From assembly GCA_029204225.1 (NCBI GenBank), contig CM055098.1, positions 50,651,983 through 50,715,982 on the forward strand: 64,000 nt of DNA, written 5' to 3'. The DNA is from Diphasiastrum complanatum. Lineage: Eukaryota > Streptophyta > Lycopodiopsida > Lycopodiales > Lycopodiaceae. Made by a program: the position numbers and the translations under genes. The notes under the pieces are model-generated. The model saw only the letters and a list, made by a program, of their open reading frames with translations, had not been told where the DNA came from and made no database searches. Shown here piece after piece: positions 35,034-46,722 of the stretch (position 1 is its first letter; the number at the start of each line of letters is the position of its first letter).

Positions 35034-35038
35034 ACTAT

Positions 35039-35272
35039 TAGAGTTGATGACTTTGACAGGAATCTGTTCAGTCTGGACCATTTGTAGTGAAAAGAGTTTT
35101 AAGTTTCCACACGAGATGGCAGCACCCGTATCTACCATTGCAGTAAAAAAGGATGTCTGATCAGATGAGATCCTACAACAGATTAGAATGTGTTGAACAT
35201 ATGAGAGAGATTGTTGGAGCATATTAACGAGTTCTAACAGGGGCATTTCATTCTCAGATTAGAAATAAGTTC
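35039..35272 (-). pseudogene. Protease start of the split pararetrovirus
   Basis: The minus strand encodes the aspartic-protease active-site motif MVDTGAAISC. Its reading frame runs to the copia D insertion site and continues at 29125. Upstream it ends at 35272, where the LTR of copia B begins without that LTR's normal end, so the junction is a truncation or rearrangement. Confidence 0.7.
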
Positions 35273-36399
35273 TAGAGTCGTAGACGTCTGTGTTCTGATC
35301 AGAGTGAGTAAACAAGCGTGATCAAACAACAATGAAAATACATTCAATCACAACAAGCATTCATCTACGTTGTACACAGATAAAAGCAAGTTGTTGCTAT
35401 ATTACACTGAAGCACAATACAAAATAGCAATTACAACAAAAAATGACGGTGTAATTGGGATGCTCAAATAATGTGTCTCATGGACGGAGCAACCACTAAT
35501 CTGTGCTCGGATGATCTATTTATAGATTTCATCCGTGTATTAATTACATTCAATGCTTGTCACCTAATTAGGAAAGCCGTTGTACTTGGAAGTATATGGC
35601 TTTTGTGAAAGTGTACATAGTGTATACGGTCAATAACTTAGCATCGTTGACGCGAACGATGACGTCGCTTATTCTCTCACTTCGCATTTTACGTGAAGTG
35701 ATTTTCTCTCACTTCGCAAATTTCAAAATTTGACTGGGAATGTTCCTCGTTCAAAATAGACGACCTTCGACATTTTTCTCTCTCTTTGGGATTTTGCAAA
35801 AAAGCTGAAGGTGTCCTTAAAAAGGCGAAGGTGCCCTTGAAACAGTTTAACTTATGAAAATAAATGACCTTCGAAAATTTTCTCTCTTTGCATTTTTTTT
35901 GGGAAAATGGGAAAAAGCCGAAGGCGTGTTAAACTTTTGCAGCATGCAAGTGTCGCATTTCGGAAAAACGCGAAAAAGTCGAAGCTATTGAAAAACGTAA
36001 TTCATTTCTACAGACTGTCACGACACTTAGAGTACTTTTTGCAGACTGTCATGAAAGTAATGTATTTCTACAGACTTGTTCTAAATGCTAATTTCATGGA
36101 AGTCCTTGAAGATGGCCAAGTCTTCAATGACTTCAAATTATTGAACTTAACATCTGAACTTGAAATTATGATAGGATTGATTACCCTTTGCTGGAGATCA
36201 GCCGGAAGCCCGTTGTAGACGTTCTTCAAATAAATTGGCTGTCTAAGTTTGTGATTCCTATAGGTATCAGATGAGCAGACGTAGAACCAAAGTTGGCTTC
36301 ACCTGACCCTAGATCAATGATCAATAAACATGCAGGAAGAATCATGAAATAGAAATTAGTCATTTACCAAGGAGGAAACTGTGGGCTTAATTTTCAACA
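35273..36399 (-). repeat. 3' LTR of copia B, truncated
   Basis: It matches 40357-41490 from GAGTCGTAGACGTCTGTGTT to CTTAATTTTCAACA. The first 345 bp or so of the full LTR (as read on +) are absent. Confidence 0.85.
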
Positions 36400-36412
36400 G
36401 TCCCCCTTAAGG

Positions 36413-39400
36413 TCACGGTTGGTGCCTTGGTATCTTCGTCAGGTTCAGCTTATTGAAAAATTTCTGGTGCTTGATTCTGGGAAGCGCTTTGGTGAAGATG
36501 TCTACGACCATTTCTATTGTGGAGCAATATTGAAGAATCACTTGCCCTGAGAAAAATTTCTCTCGAATGAAATGATACTGGATTTCTATGTGCTTGGATT
36601 TGCCATGAAATCTGGGATTCAGTGACAATGAAATACAGCTCAAGTTGTCAGACAAAATGGTGGTAGCATTAAACTGAGTGTGATGTAAGTCGTGAAGTAA
36701 TAACCTGATCCATACAGCTTCTTTTGAAGCTTGACATGTTGCGATGTACTCTGTCTCTGTCGAAGAAAACAAAACTGATTTCTGCTTCCTTGAGTTCCAC
36801 GAAATCGGTCCCCCTGTCAAATAGAAACAGAACCTGGAGGTAGATTTTCTGGTAGAGACTGTTCCTCCCCAATCTGAGTCGGAGTAGTCTCGTAGGACGA
36901 GTGGGTTGATAGCATTTCCATCGCAACATAAAATGTGGTCTAAACTTCCCTGAATGTATCTCGTAACTCTCTTTAATACTTTCCAATGAGAGATCCTAGG
37001 ATTAGACATGAATTGACTTAACATGCTAACAGTATATGCTAAATCTGGTCTATACACAGCATTGCATACATTAGAGATCCGATTAGTGAATGATAAGGGT
37101 ACTTCGCTAAGTCGAGTACTTCACTAACAGTCTCAATACAAGAATGTTTCGTCAATACTATACTTGGATCCATTGGGGTATCAATTGGTTTGCAATCAGA
37201 CATATGAAACTTTTCTAAAATGCCTTTTAGATATGCCTGCTGGCTAAGATAGATCTTCTTCTGAAGTCTATCTCTAGTAATGTGAATTCCTAGCAAAGAA
37301 TGAATAGCTCCTAAATCAGTCATGTCAAATTCCTTTGACAGATCACTCTTAGTAGTGTGTAGAAGAGAAGTGTCGTTAGACAAAATAGATGCATCATCTA
37401 CGTAAGGAGCTATGTGAACTGAATTGGTGCCTATATGCTTTGAATAAACATTACAGTCAGCTAAATTGTTTGCAAATCCTAATTGAATGAAATAAAAGTT
37501 GATTCTATCGGACCATGCTCTTGCGGCCTGTTTCAGACTGTAGATTGCTTTGTGCAGCTTGCACACTTTGTGCTCTTGGCCTTTGACTTCGAATCCTTCC
37601 GGCTGGAATGTGTACAACTCCTCTTCGACATTGTCGTTGAGAAATGTTGTCTTGACATTCATTTGGTGCATTTTGAGGTCTTCCACGGCTGCTAACGCAA
37701 TCAGAGTCCTGATTGACTGCATCTTGATGACAGGACTGAAAATTTCTTGATAATCCACCCCCTGGACTTGAGTGAATCCTTTAGCCACCAGCTGTGCTTT
37801 CCATTTTGCAATGGAACCATCAGAGTTGATCTTCTTCTTGAAGATCCACTTGTTGTCGATAACTCTCTTGTAAGTGGGGAAGGCGACTAGAGTGCAGGTT
37901 TGATTCATCAAAAGTGAGTTATACTCGCTTTCCATAGCTTCTTGCCACTATTTTTAAATGGTTGACACTAGGCTTGTGCCCATGCCAAACTTCATGAGGA
38001 GTCTTGTTGTTGACGGCTTTGGTGCTGGATCTATTCTGCACGTAACAGGCTATGGCAGTAGCTTCTGTCCAGAACTTCGCAGGTAGGTGTGCTTGATGTA
38101 GCATGGATCTGGCTAAGTTGAGAAGAGTTCGATTCTTCCTTTCTGCAATCCCGTTCTATTGAGGTGAATAGAAAGTGGTGAATTGTCTTCTAATACCACG
38201 TTCAGCCATGTAGTCGGACATCTCATTAGAGATGTATTCGCCACCACCATCAGTTCGGAGTGCTTTCACTTTCCTAGACATTTGTGTCTCAGCCATGGCC
38301 TTGAATCTCTTGAAGCATTCAAAGGCTTCAGATTTTTGCTTAATGAACATGGCTATAGACCATCTAGAGTAATCATCTATGAAAGTGATAAAATAGATTG
38401 CATCTCCTAATGACGGAGTTGGCATTGGACCACAGATATCACTATGTACAAGATCTAATACATGCCTTGTTTTGATGGAATGTGATATTGGAAACTTGAT
38501 TTTAGAGTGCTTCCCATAGATGCATGATTCACAAAAGAAAGAATTCCTATCTAATGAAGATGAAAAATTAAAACCATCAACTAAATTATTTCAACGCATA
38601 TAAGACAGTGATCTTGTATTCACGTGTCCAAATCGACTATGCCACAGAACAGCACTGTCGTTTACATTTTCATCAGAGATACTAGCTAATGCAACTGAAT
38701 CAGAGAGTGCATAAAGATTTCTGACTCTAGGGCATATAGTCAGAGTAGTATCTTCCTCGAGTATTGTACACTGTTCAAATGAGAAAGTAACAGTGTAGCC
38801 CTCATCAGTTATCTTAGAGACTAATAACAGGTTCTTTGACAACTGAGGAACATGAAGGACGTTAGAAACATAAATGGACCAATCGTTGTTGAAGCTGATA
38901 TTCACTGCTCCTTTGCCTTCCACGCGTATGGTGCTAGAATCTCCGAGGTAGATAAATTGGTCTCTGCTGTAAGCTGTGTACTCCGTAAACGATTCCTTGC
39001 GAGAGGTCATGTGTTAGGTAGCGCCGCTGTCCAAGTACCAACTATCACAGTCTTTGTTGCTGCTATAAGCATTAACAAATGTGTATCTGACTCCTTGAAT
39101 TCTGTCGTGTTGGAGGAGTCTGGTTGTTGCTGTTGTTGCTGCTTCTTTGTCTCGTTGTAGATCTTGATGTGACACTCCTTGATGTTGTGATTAGCTCTTT
39201 TGCAATATCTGCAGAAAAACTTCTTGTGCAATCCACCATGCTCACCTTGAGTGTGAGGCTTTTGCTATTGCTGCTGCACTTGATTCTTGCCCTTGGAGTA
39301 GTCTTTCTTCTTGGTGTATAGAGCCATTGATTTGTCTTTGATGGACAGGCTGCTAGTCTTTCTCCGCACTTCTTCTTGAAGAAGATGACCGATCACCTTT

Positions 39401-39944
39401 TGAAGAGTGAGGTCCGGTTGTGTGGAGATAATCACCACAAAGTGCTCATAGGACTTTGGAAGAGAAGAAAGCAAGGTCATAACGGCATCACCATCTTGAA
39501 TAGAACATCCTACAGTTGATAACTGATCTAACAGGGACTTGAAGCTGTTGATTTGAGAAGTGATGGCAGTAGAATCGGACATGTTAAGAGTAAAGAACTT
39601 CCTTCTAAGATGTAATCTCGTGATTACATCGTGAGTCTCATAAAGACTTGATAACAAGTCCAGTGCTTCCTTAGAGGTTTGCACGTGGTAACGTGAGATA
39701 TTTGGGAGTCGAACAGATTGAGTGTGATACATGCTAGGGCCTTCTGATCTTTGATCCTCCAGGCCTTTGCTTGATCACCATCTTTTAGTTTCAGGTCTGC
39801 ACCTTCTACCACATCCCAAAGATCTCTATTCATCAACATCATTCTAAGTTTTAGTTTCCAAATGTAGAAGTTAGAACCATTGAACTTGTCAATGACTCTA
39901 GCTTCACTGAGTGATGAAGATGAAGAGCTATCTATATGAGACAT
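36413..39944 (-). pseudogene. Copia B gag-pol polyprotein, decayed
   Basis: From 39944: gag (MSHIDSSSSSSLSEARVID) with a one-base loss near 39690 relative to A. Then a CCHC knuckle (YCKRANHNIKEC), protease WYLDSGATQHM (39.02 kb), the HHCC region and the integrase core (FIDDYSRW, TDGGGEY), where TAG follows SPQ as in element A. At 37950 integrase (HKPSVNHLKI) jumps to WQEAMESEYN, deleting the integrase end and linker seen in A. Reverse transcriptase 37935-37039 is a long open stretch (WIFKKKINSDGS, catalytic YVDDASIL). A frameshift at about 37050 leads to RNase H (36413-37057: SSTETEYIA, KHIEIQYHFIRE, VDIFTKALP). This is a fairly young but inactive copy. Confidence 0.9.
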
Positions 39945-40011
39945 GATAACAGTATACAAATAGAACAAACTTAATCTCTCGGTTTATTTGAGCTATGCTT
40001 TGATACCAATC

Positions 40012-41488
40012 TGATGGGACAAGGGATATAAGGTAACATGAATGGAGAAGAGAGCAGGAATACTGCGGAACAGCTCTCCCGTTCTAATCAGTTGCTAAAT
40101 GCAAAACAGTCTAATAGACAACTTATGCTAAATGTAATCATAGCCTTAAGTGTTCTAATTTTCCAACATGATCTTAAAAACTAATTCATACTCTAAAACA
40201 AGAGTACAGTCCACCGAAGAGATTAGAGATGGTTTGTATGTGGTACTACTAAAATCAAATTTAACATGAAGTATGGTTCTGAAATAAATGGAAGAGCAGT
40301 ATGATAACGCGAGTTCCTCAGGCGTCAAAGATAGCCATCGTCTGATCAGAAACTGAGGAGTCGTAGACGTCTGTGTTCTGATCAGAGTGAGTAAACAAGC
40401 GCGATCAAATAGCAATGAAAATGCATTCAATCACAACAAGCATTCATCTACATTGTACACAGATAAAAGCAAGTTGCTGGTATATTACACTGAAGCACAA
40501 TACAAAATAGCAATTACAACAAAAAATGACGGCGTAATTGGGATGCTCAAATAATGTGTCTCTTGGACGGAGCAACCACTAATCTGTGTTCGGACGATCT
40601 ATTTATAGATTTCATCCGTGTATTAATTACATTTCATGCTTGTCACCTAATTAGAAAAGCCGTTGTACTTGGAAGTATATGACTTTTGTGACAGCTGTAC
40701 ATAGTGTATACGATCAATAATTTAGCATCGTTGACGCGGACGAGGACGTCGCTGATTCTCTCACTTCGCATTTTACATGAAGTGGTTTTCTCTCACTTTG
40801 TGAATTTTGGGAAGTAACTGGGAACGTTCCTCGTTCAAAATAGACGACCTTCGACATTTTCTCTCTCTTCGGGATTTTGCAAAAAAACCGAAGGTGCCCT
40901 TGAAACAGTTTAACTTATGAAAATAGATGACCTTCGAAAATTTTCTCTCTTCGCATTTTTCGAGAAAATGCGAAAAAGCCGAAGGTGTTAAAAACTGTTA
41001 AACTTTTGAACTGCACAAGTTAAACTTTTGAACCATGCAAGTGTCACATTTCCGGGAAATGCGAAAAAGCCGAAGCTGTTGAAAAACATAGTTCATTTCT
41101 GCAGACTGTCGTGACACTTAGAGTATTTGTTGCAGACTATCGCGAAAGTAATGTATTTTTGCAGACTTGTTCTAAATGCTAATTTCGTGGAAGTCCTTGA
41201 AGATGGCCAAGTCTTCAATGACTTCAAATTATTGAATTTAACATTTGAACTTGAAATTATGACAGGATTGATTACCCTTTGCTGGAGATCAGCCGAAAGC
41301 CCGTTGTAGACGTTCTTAAAATAAATTGGCTGTCTAAGTTTGTGAATTTTGTAGGTATCATATGAGCAGGCGTGAAACCAAAGTTGGTTTCACCTGACCC
41401 TAGATCAATGATCAATAAACATGCAAGAAGAATCATGAAATAAAAATTAATCATTCACCAAGGAGGAAACTATGGGCTTAATTTCCAA

Positions 41489-41490
<2 letters not shown>
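40012..41490 (-). repeat. 5' LTR of copia B
   Basis: A 1,479-bp LTR. On + it reads TGATGGGACAAGGG ... CTTAATTTCCAACA. A minus-strand TATA-like TCTATAAATAG lies near 40605. Confidence 0.9.
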
Positions 41491-41553
<63 letters not shown>

Positions 41554-41745
41554 GTTCTCCCCCTCTCTCTCCGTATCTCCCTACTTCTCTTTCTGCCTCA
41601 CCCAAATTGTCGGACTCCATCCAAAGCATTGACGCCCACCAAAACCATTGTTCACCACCCAACGCCCCTATCCAAAATGCCACCCAACCATTGGCCGCCA
41701 CCCAAATCATTGGTCGTGTATCTGAATCAACCGGTGCACAATATT
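41491..41745. repeat. (CT)n and CCACCCAAATCATTGGCCGCC-like sequence
   Basis: Pure CT run 41491-41549, then CT-rich sequence, then repeated ATCCAAA-CATTG and CACCCAA-CATTGGCCGCC words similar to the sequence upstream of the Helitron-like termini. No hairpin plus CTAG end is found here. Confidence 0.5.
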
Positions 41746-42536
41746 AGTCGTGACCCAATAGTGGCCTATCCAAGAATCTTGCATTGCTTGGAAGAGTGCA
41801 AAGCAATGCAAAACTTGTGCATCAGCTTCCCAAGCCAGTTGAGCTCTTGGATCGCCTAAAGAGCACAAGCTTGCAAAAAACACATCATATTTTCACACAT
41901 CTGAATTTGTCCCGTTAAGAAAATTCCCAAGCCCCTCCTCCATGACCTTGCCCACATTGAAAATCAATCCACCCCACATTGTTAAAGGCTGCTTTGCTGC
42001 TACCTTGCACCAATGAAAGAAGGACTAAACTCTTGAAAAATATGAGCGAATCTGCCATGAGCTCATGCTTGCATGTAATGTGTGGGCCGATTCAAAGGAT
42101 CATTGAAAGGAGCCCATCTTTCAGCCGTTGAAATGATAGAAACAGCCTTGAGGTCCGCTGCAACAGCCGTGAAGGGCAAGTATTATTCTCATGATTCTTT
42201 AATTGCAGCCCGTTGATTTAGCCATGAGCAGTAGCGAGAATCAATATTGAAAGTTAGTGCAGAAGCCCATGAAAAGATGTTTGAAATTCCAAGAATTGCG
42301 TTGAGATTTTCTACAATGTAAGAGCGGATGATCCAACATAACAAAGTAAAGCATCATACCGTGTGAAACATAAATTGATCACATGTTCTTTCTCATTGGA
42401 AATGGCAAACCGTGATTCCAGACAAGAAAAAGTTCTAAATACTGATGTAACAGATCTCTGCTAGGCATCTGATGTCTGCACAATGATAAGACATAATAGA
42501 AAGTGTAGAGAGGTGTGTGTGTGTGTGTGTGTGAGT

Positions 42537-42601
<65 letters not shown>

Positions 42602-43640
42602 TGTGGGTTTGAATGAATGTTGGAATGATTAGCTTTCCAAAGGCCCAACATTTTTTCTGGCAGGTGTGCTTTCCAAGGGTCACGCATTTCTTCCAAGAGC
42701 GCCTTTATCCTGACTACATGGCGTAGTTATCCTGAATCAGGTTGTGTTTTGCCTCAGCAGCCTGGGTGTGCTTTTCAGGACAGATCACAGTCCAGGTCAC
42801 AAGCCATCGCATTTCAGAGGTGTGTTTCCTCTCTATAGCATACATTCTTGCATTCTCTATAGCATCACAGCAGAATGCAAACATACATTTACAGACCAAA
42901 ATGAGAACAGAACTGACTGAATCTTCCCTTCCCTTCCCTCGTTGGACCATCTGAAATACTTCGCCAGCTCGGCAGGTAGAGCGCACCAGACCTGCGGCTG
43001 TGTGGTATTTCCTTTGGAGGGAAGGAGAGAGTGAGTAGGGTGTACTCCTCTCTCCAAGTACCTCAGTACTTTCATCCTTGGTTTGGCCATAAGGTGCACC
43101 CTCCAAGGAGGAAGTCGTGCTTTGTAAACTACTAAACAATCTCTATAAGTTGAAAATTTCAAAACTCAAGTTGCCTTATGCTTAAATCTAAGGTGAAGTC
43201 AAAGTTGAACCAAGCCAATTCTTGAAGCCCTGTCCTTTCAGGTCGTACCTCTCTCCTTATACTCCTCTGTACTTGCAGATCTCCCAAGCTTGGAGAGTAG
43301 CTGCAATACGTTGGTGATGCAGGTGGGAGAAAGGGCCTTAGTCAAATTTTATAATCCTTTGGGTTCCATGGGCCATGTGGCACCATTTGATGATCCCACG
43401 TTGTAAAAAAGGCCTAGAAAGAACAAGCTATTCTTTTGGCATGAGGGTGGAGAGGAGCTTTGCGGAAAGGGTGCAGGAGGTACGTTTACCTTCCTCTACC
43501 CCATTCTCATAGTTGCTTGTAAAGTTTTGAGTTCTTAAGTTTGTTTGTTTCTTGAGGCCTTTCTCTCTAGTTGTTAGTTTTTGACGGTTTTTACATCGTA
43601 GCTCTCCGTTTTTCCTCAAGCTTGTTTCTAAGTATTGCTT
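41746..43640. other. Intergenic, with a (GT)n-(GA)n microsatellite
   Basis: GT run near 42512-42534 and GA run 42541-42596. The rest shows no gene. The 5' LTR of gypsy E may lie between about 42.7 and 43.6 kb, but I could not match a second copy. Confidence 0.4.
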
Positions 43641-43644
43641 TCTC

Positions 43645-46600
43645 CATGGACACTTCTATGGAAGAGACACGAGCTCCAAATCTCGTCGGGACTGATATGA
43701 AGAATATGATGTGTGCAATGAATATTATCATCAATTTGCCATGTTGCAAATGGGGACGAAGTCATTGGACGTCTATTTGCAAGACTTCCAAGAGACTGCT
43801 TTGCGGTTTTTCAACCGCATAAACAGAGTGCTCCTTAAGATGCATCTCATATTGGGCTTGCCCAAAGAATATCAGTTGGAGGTCCACCATAATCAACCAC
43901 AGTCCTTAGAGGATGTCGTGCGTTTCGTTCGGACTTTCGATGATACGCACATTGTGATCCGCAAAGAGCAGCAAAAGCCTGAATCCAAAGACAAATCTTC
44001 TACGGTCCCTCCTTTCAAAAAGGGCAAGGAGCGGGTGGTTGACGAAGCTTCCCCTTCGAAAAAAAAAAAAAAAAACGCTCTCGGTTGGAGAGAGCTGACT
44101 TTGATAAGGCCAAAAGTGATGGGTTGTGTTTCTCCTGCTTGGAGAAGGGGCACCTTTCCAAGGACTGTCCGAAGGGTGGCCGCTCCTTTAACGCACCAGG
44201 TAATTCTTCATTGATGTATCTTTTAAAGATAAAACAGTTTGTATGAATTGTTGTTTTAACACTATGATTTTTGGATCTCACGATCTCATTCGTATGAGTG
44301 GGTTAGCCAACCCGTCAGTGTTCTTTTTTATGATGGTGGTCTACGCATAATTTTATTAATGCTAAGTTGGTGCAGAAGCTGCAATTGGCAACCGTACCAA
44401 GTGACCACAAGTATGTGCTTAGGATGGCAGCGGGTGGGGAGCAGCAGGTCTGGGACCAGTTTGTTCCCCACGTGTCGTTGAGGATTTAAAACTATATAGA
44501 TAGTTTATCTTTTCATGTTATGAATCTTGATAAGGTAGATTTAATCCTAGGTAAAGAGTGATTTTATGCTAGGAATGAGTCCTTAAAGAAAGATTATGTT
44601 TCACATAGTATCTCTTTCTTGCATAATGACTCATTGGTTTGTCTTAAAGGCGATGAGCCTGATCTACCTTTTGTAACTACTCATGAGGCTAATCAATGTA
44701 TTTTGAATTTTGAGTATCATTCGTATTTATGTTATCTGAAAAATGAATCATACATGGATGCTTTTAGTACTTATAATTTCAATGTTAATATATCGTCTTT
44801 CTCTAAAGCATTGTCTTTTTTCGATGTTAATCTAGATTCTTTGCCTAAGGGCAAAATCTCTAAGAGACTTAGGGAAGAATATAATGATATATTCTCTGAG
44901 CAGTTGCCTGAGGGTCTCCCCCCCTCAGGGGGAGTAGACCATCACATAGATCTTCTTCCCGACAGCTCTCCTGTATCGCTTTTTCTCTACAGGATGAGCC
45001 CGAAGGAAGAAGATGAAGTTGCTAGTCAACTTAAGGAGCTATTACTTAAGGGTCATATTAGACCCAGTAAATCCCCTTGGGGAGCTCCTATTTTGTTAAC
45101 CGGCAAAAAAGACGGCGGTATTCGTCTTTGTATCGATTACAAAAAGCTTAATAAAGTGACAATTAAGAACCGTTATCCCTTACCTCGGATGGACGATTTA
45201 ATGGACCGATTGAATGGTGCAAAGTATTTCACAAATTGGACCTTAGGTCGGGGTACCATCAAATTAGAATTCACGAGGGGGATGTATCCAAAACTGGTTT
45301 CCATTCTAGATATGGCCATTATGAATTTTTAGTTTTATCTTTTGGTCTAACTAATACTACAGCAAACTTCCAACAGATGATGAATGACATTCTTTGTCCA
45401 TTTCTAGGGAAATTTCTCGTGGTATTTTTGGAGGACATTATGATTTACAGTAAGACTCTTGAAGTGCACGAGGCGCATTTGCATGCAGTCTTAGATAATC
45501 TAAGACAGACAAAGATTTATGCTAAGGAGTCTAAATGTGAGTTCTTTCGGACAAGACTCAAGTACTTGGGACATATCATTTTTGATCGAGGTCTTGAGAT
45601 TGACTACGATAAGGTCCAGAAAGTTCATGATTGGCCTATGCTGAAAACCATTAGGGAAGTAAAATCTCTTTTGGGCTTCACAGGATTTTTCCATAAATTC
45701 ATTAAAGACTATGCCTTAATCACATTGCCTCTAACAAATCTTCTTAAGGGAGTGAAGAAAGCCAAAAGAAAAACTAAAAAGGGTAATAAGAAGAAGGCCG
45801 GAAGGCGTTTGAAAATCAGTCCACCTGTTGTCTGGACTGATGAACTTAATCAAAGCTTTGAAACTTTGAAAATGTTAGCGTCTACAGCCCCTATCTTACA
45901 CATAGTGAACCCTAGCGGATCTTTCCTGGTGGAAACGGATGCTAGTGATTATGTGGTGGGTGTAGTCCTTTACCAGGATGGTAGACCTGTGGCTTTCGAA
46001 AGCAAGCAGTTTGGACCCAACTCAAAGTAGATATTCTACTTATGAGAAGGAACTTTTTGCTCCCATCCATGCGTTAAAGATCTGGAGACATTATTTGTAC
46101 AGATCTAAATTCCTGTTTATGATGGATCACGAGTCTCTTAAGTATATCTGTGTTGTCTCATACTTTAGGGGTCGTAAGGCGTGTTGGTCGGAACTCATTC
46201 AAGAGTTCAAATTTGACATTAAGTACCATCGAGGTACGTCGAATTGTGTCGCTGATGCTTTGAGTCAGATTGGAGAGGTTAATCAGTTATGCTTTGTTGA
46301 GTTCCAATCCGAGTTGTATCTTTCTCTACGAGATCTTTGTCGGACCGATGAGTTTTTCGGTCGTATTTCGCAAGAAGTCCTGGCAGGAAGCTCTATTTGA
46401 GAAATAATCTTGGAAAGCAGAATTCCAAGAAATCCCGCGAAGAGAAGATACTTAATGATTATTCCATTCGGAATGGTTTACTTTTTCGTAGAGGAAAAGT
46501 TTGTATGCCAGATATCACGGACATAAGGGCCCAAATCCTACATGAGTGCCAGGATAGCCCAAACGCGAGACACCCTGGTATACAAAGGACACTTGACCTT

Positions 46601-46722
46601 GTTAAGAGAGAATTTTATTGGCCAAAAATGAAAGGTCATGTCGAGGCATATGTTCAAAAGTGTGAACAGTGCCAAGTAAATAAAGTAGAAAGACTCAAAG
46701 CAGCTGGTTTGTTACATCCGTT
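43645..46722 (+). pseudogene. Ty3/gypsy element E gag-pol remnant
   Basis: Gag starts near 43645 (MDTSMEETRAPNLVG), changes frame near 43710 and runs through GLPKEYQLEVHHNQP to a CCHC knuckle (CFSCLEKGHLSKDC, 44.12 kb), displaced by a 17-A run at 44058-44074. The protease region is degraded (THNFINAKLVQKL without the DSG). Reverse transcriptase starts near 44.9 kb ([15 protein letters not shown]), shifts frame at 45236 and has FLEDIM instead of FLDD at the catalytic site. RNase H (ETDASDYVVG, then frameshift, VADALSQIG) and the integrase zinc finger (HECQDSPNARHPGIQRT ... CEQCQ) follow. Similarity ends after AAGLLHP at about 46722; the integrase core is missing. It is related to element C but a different lineage. 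Confidence 0.85.

Larger units (their letters stand above)
35273..41490 (-). mobile_element. Ty1/copia element B
   Basis: A minus-strand element of the same family as A: complete 5' LTR (40012-41490), primer site (TTGGTATCAAAGC on minus, about 40010-39998), gag-pol (about 39944-36413), polypurine tract (TTAAGGGGGA on minus, near 36405) and a 3' LTR truncated at its outer end (35273-36399). It has an internal deletion near 37950 joining integrase to RT. Right of 41490 lies a (CT)n tract, left of 35273 the pararetrovirus. No target duplication can be scored because one end is lost. Confidence 0.9.

Noticed and set aside
42955..43005. tRNA-like D-arm (AGCTCGGCAGGTAGAGCG)
   Set aside because: A convincing D stem-loop and A-box are present, but no anticodon arm, T-arm (GGTTCGA) or acceptor stem follows at the right distance. 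It could be a SINE head; the evidence is too thin to call an RNA gene.
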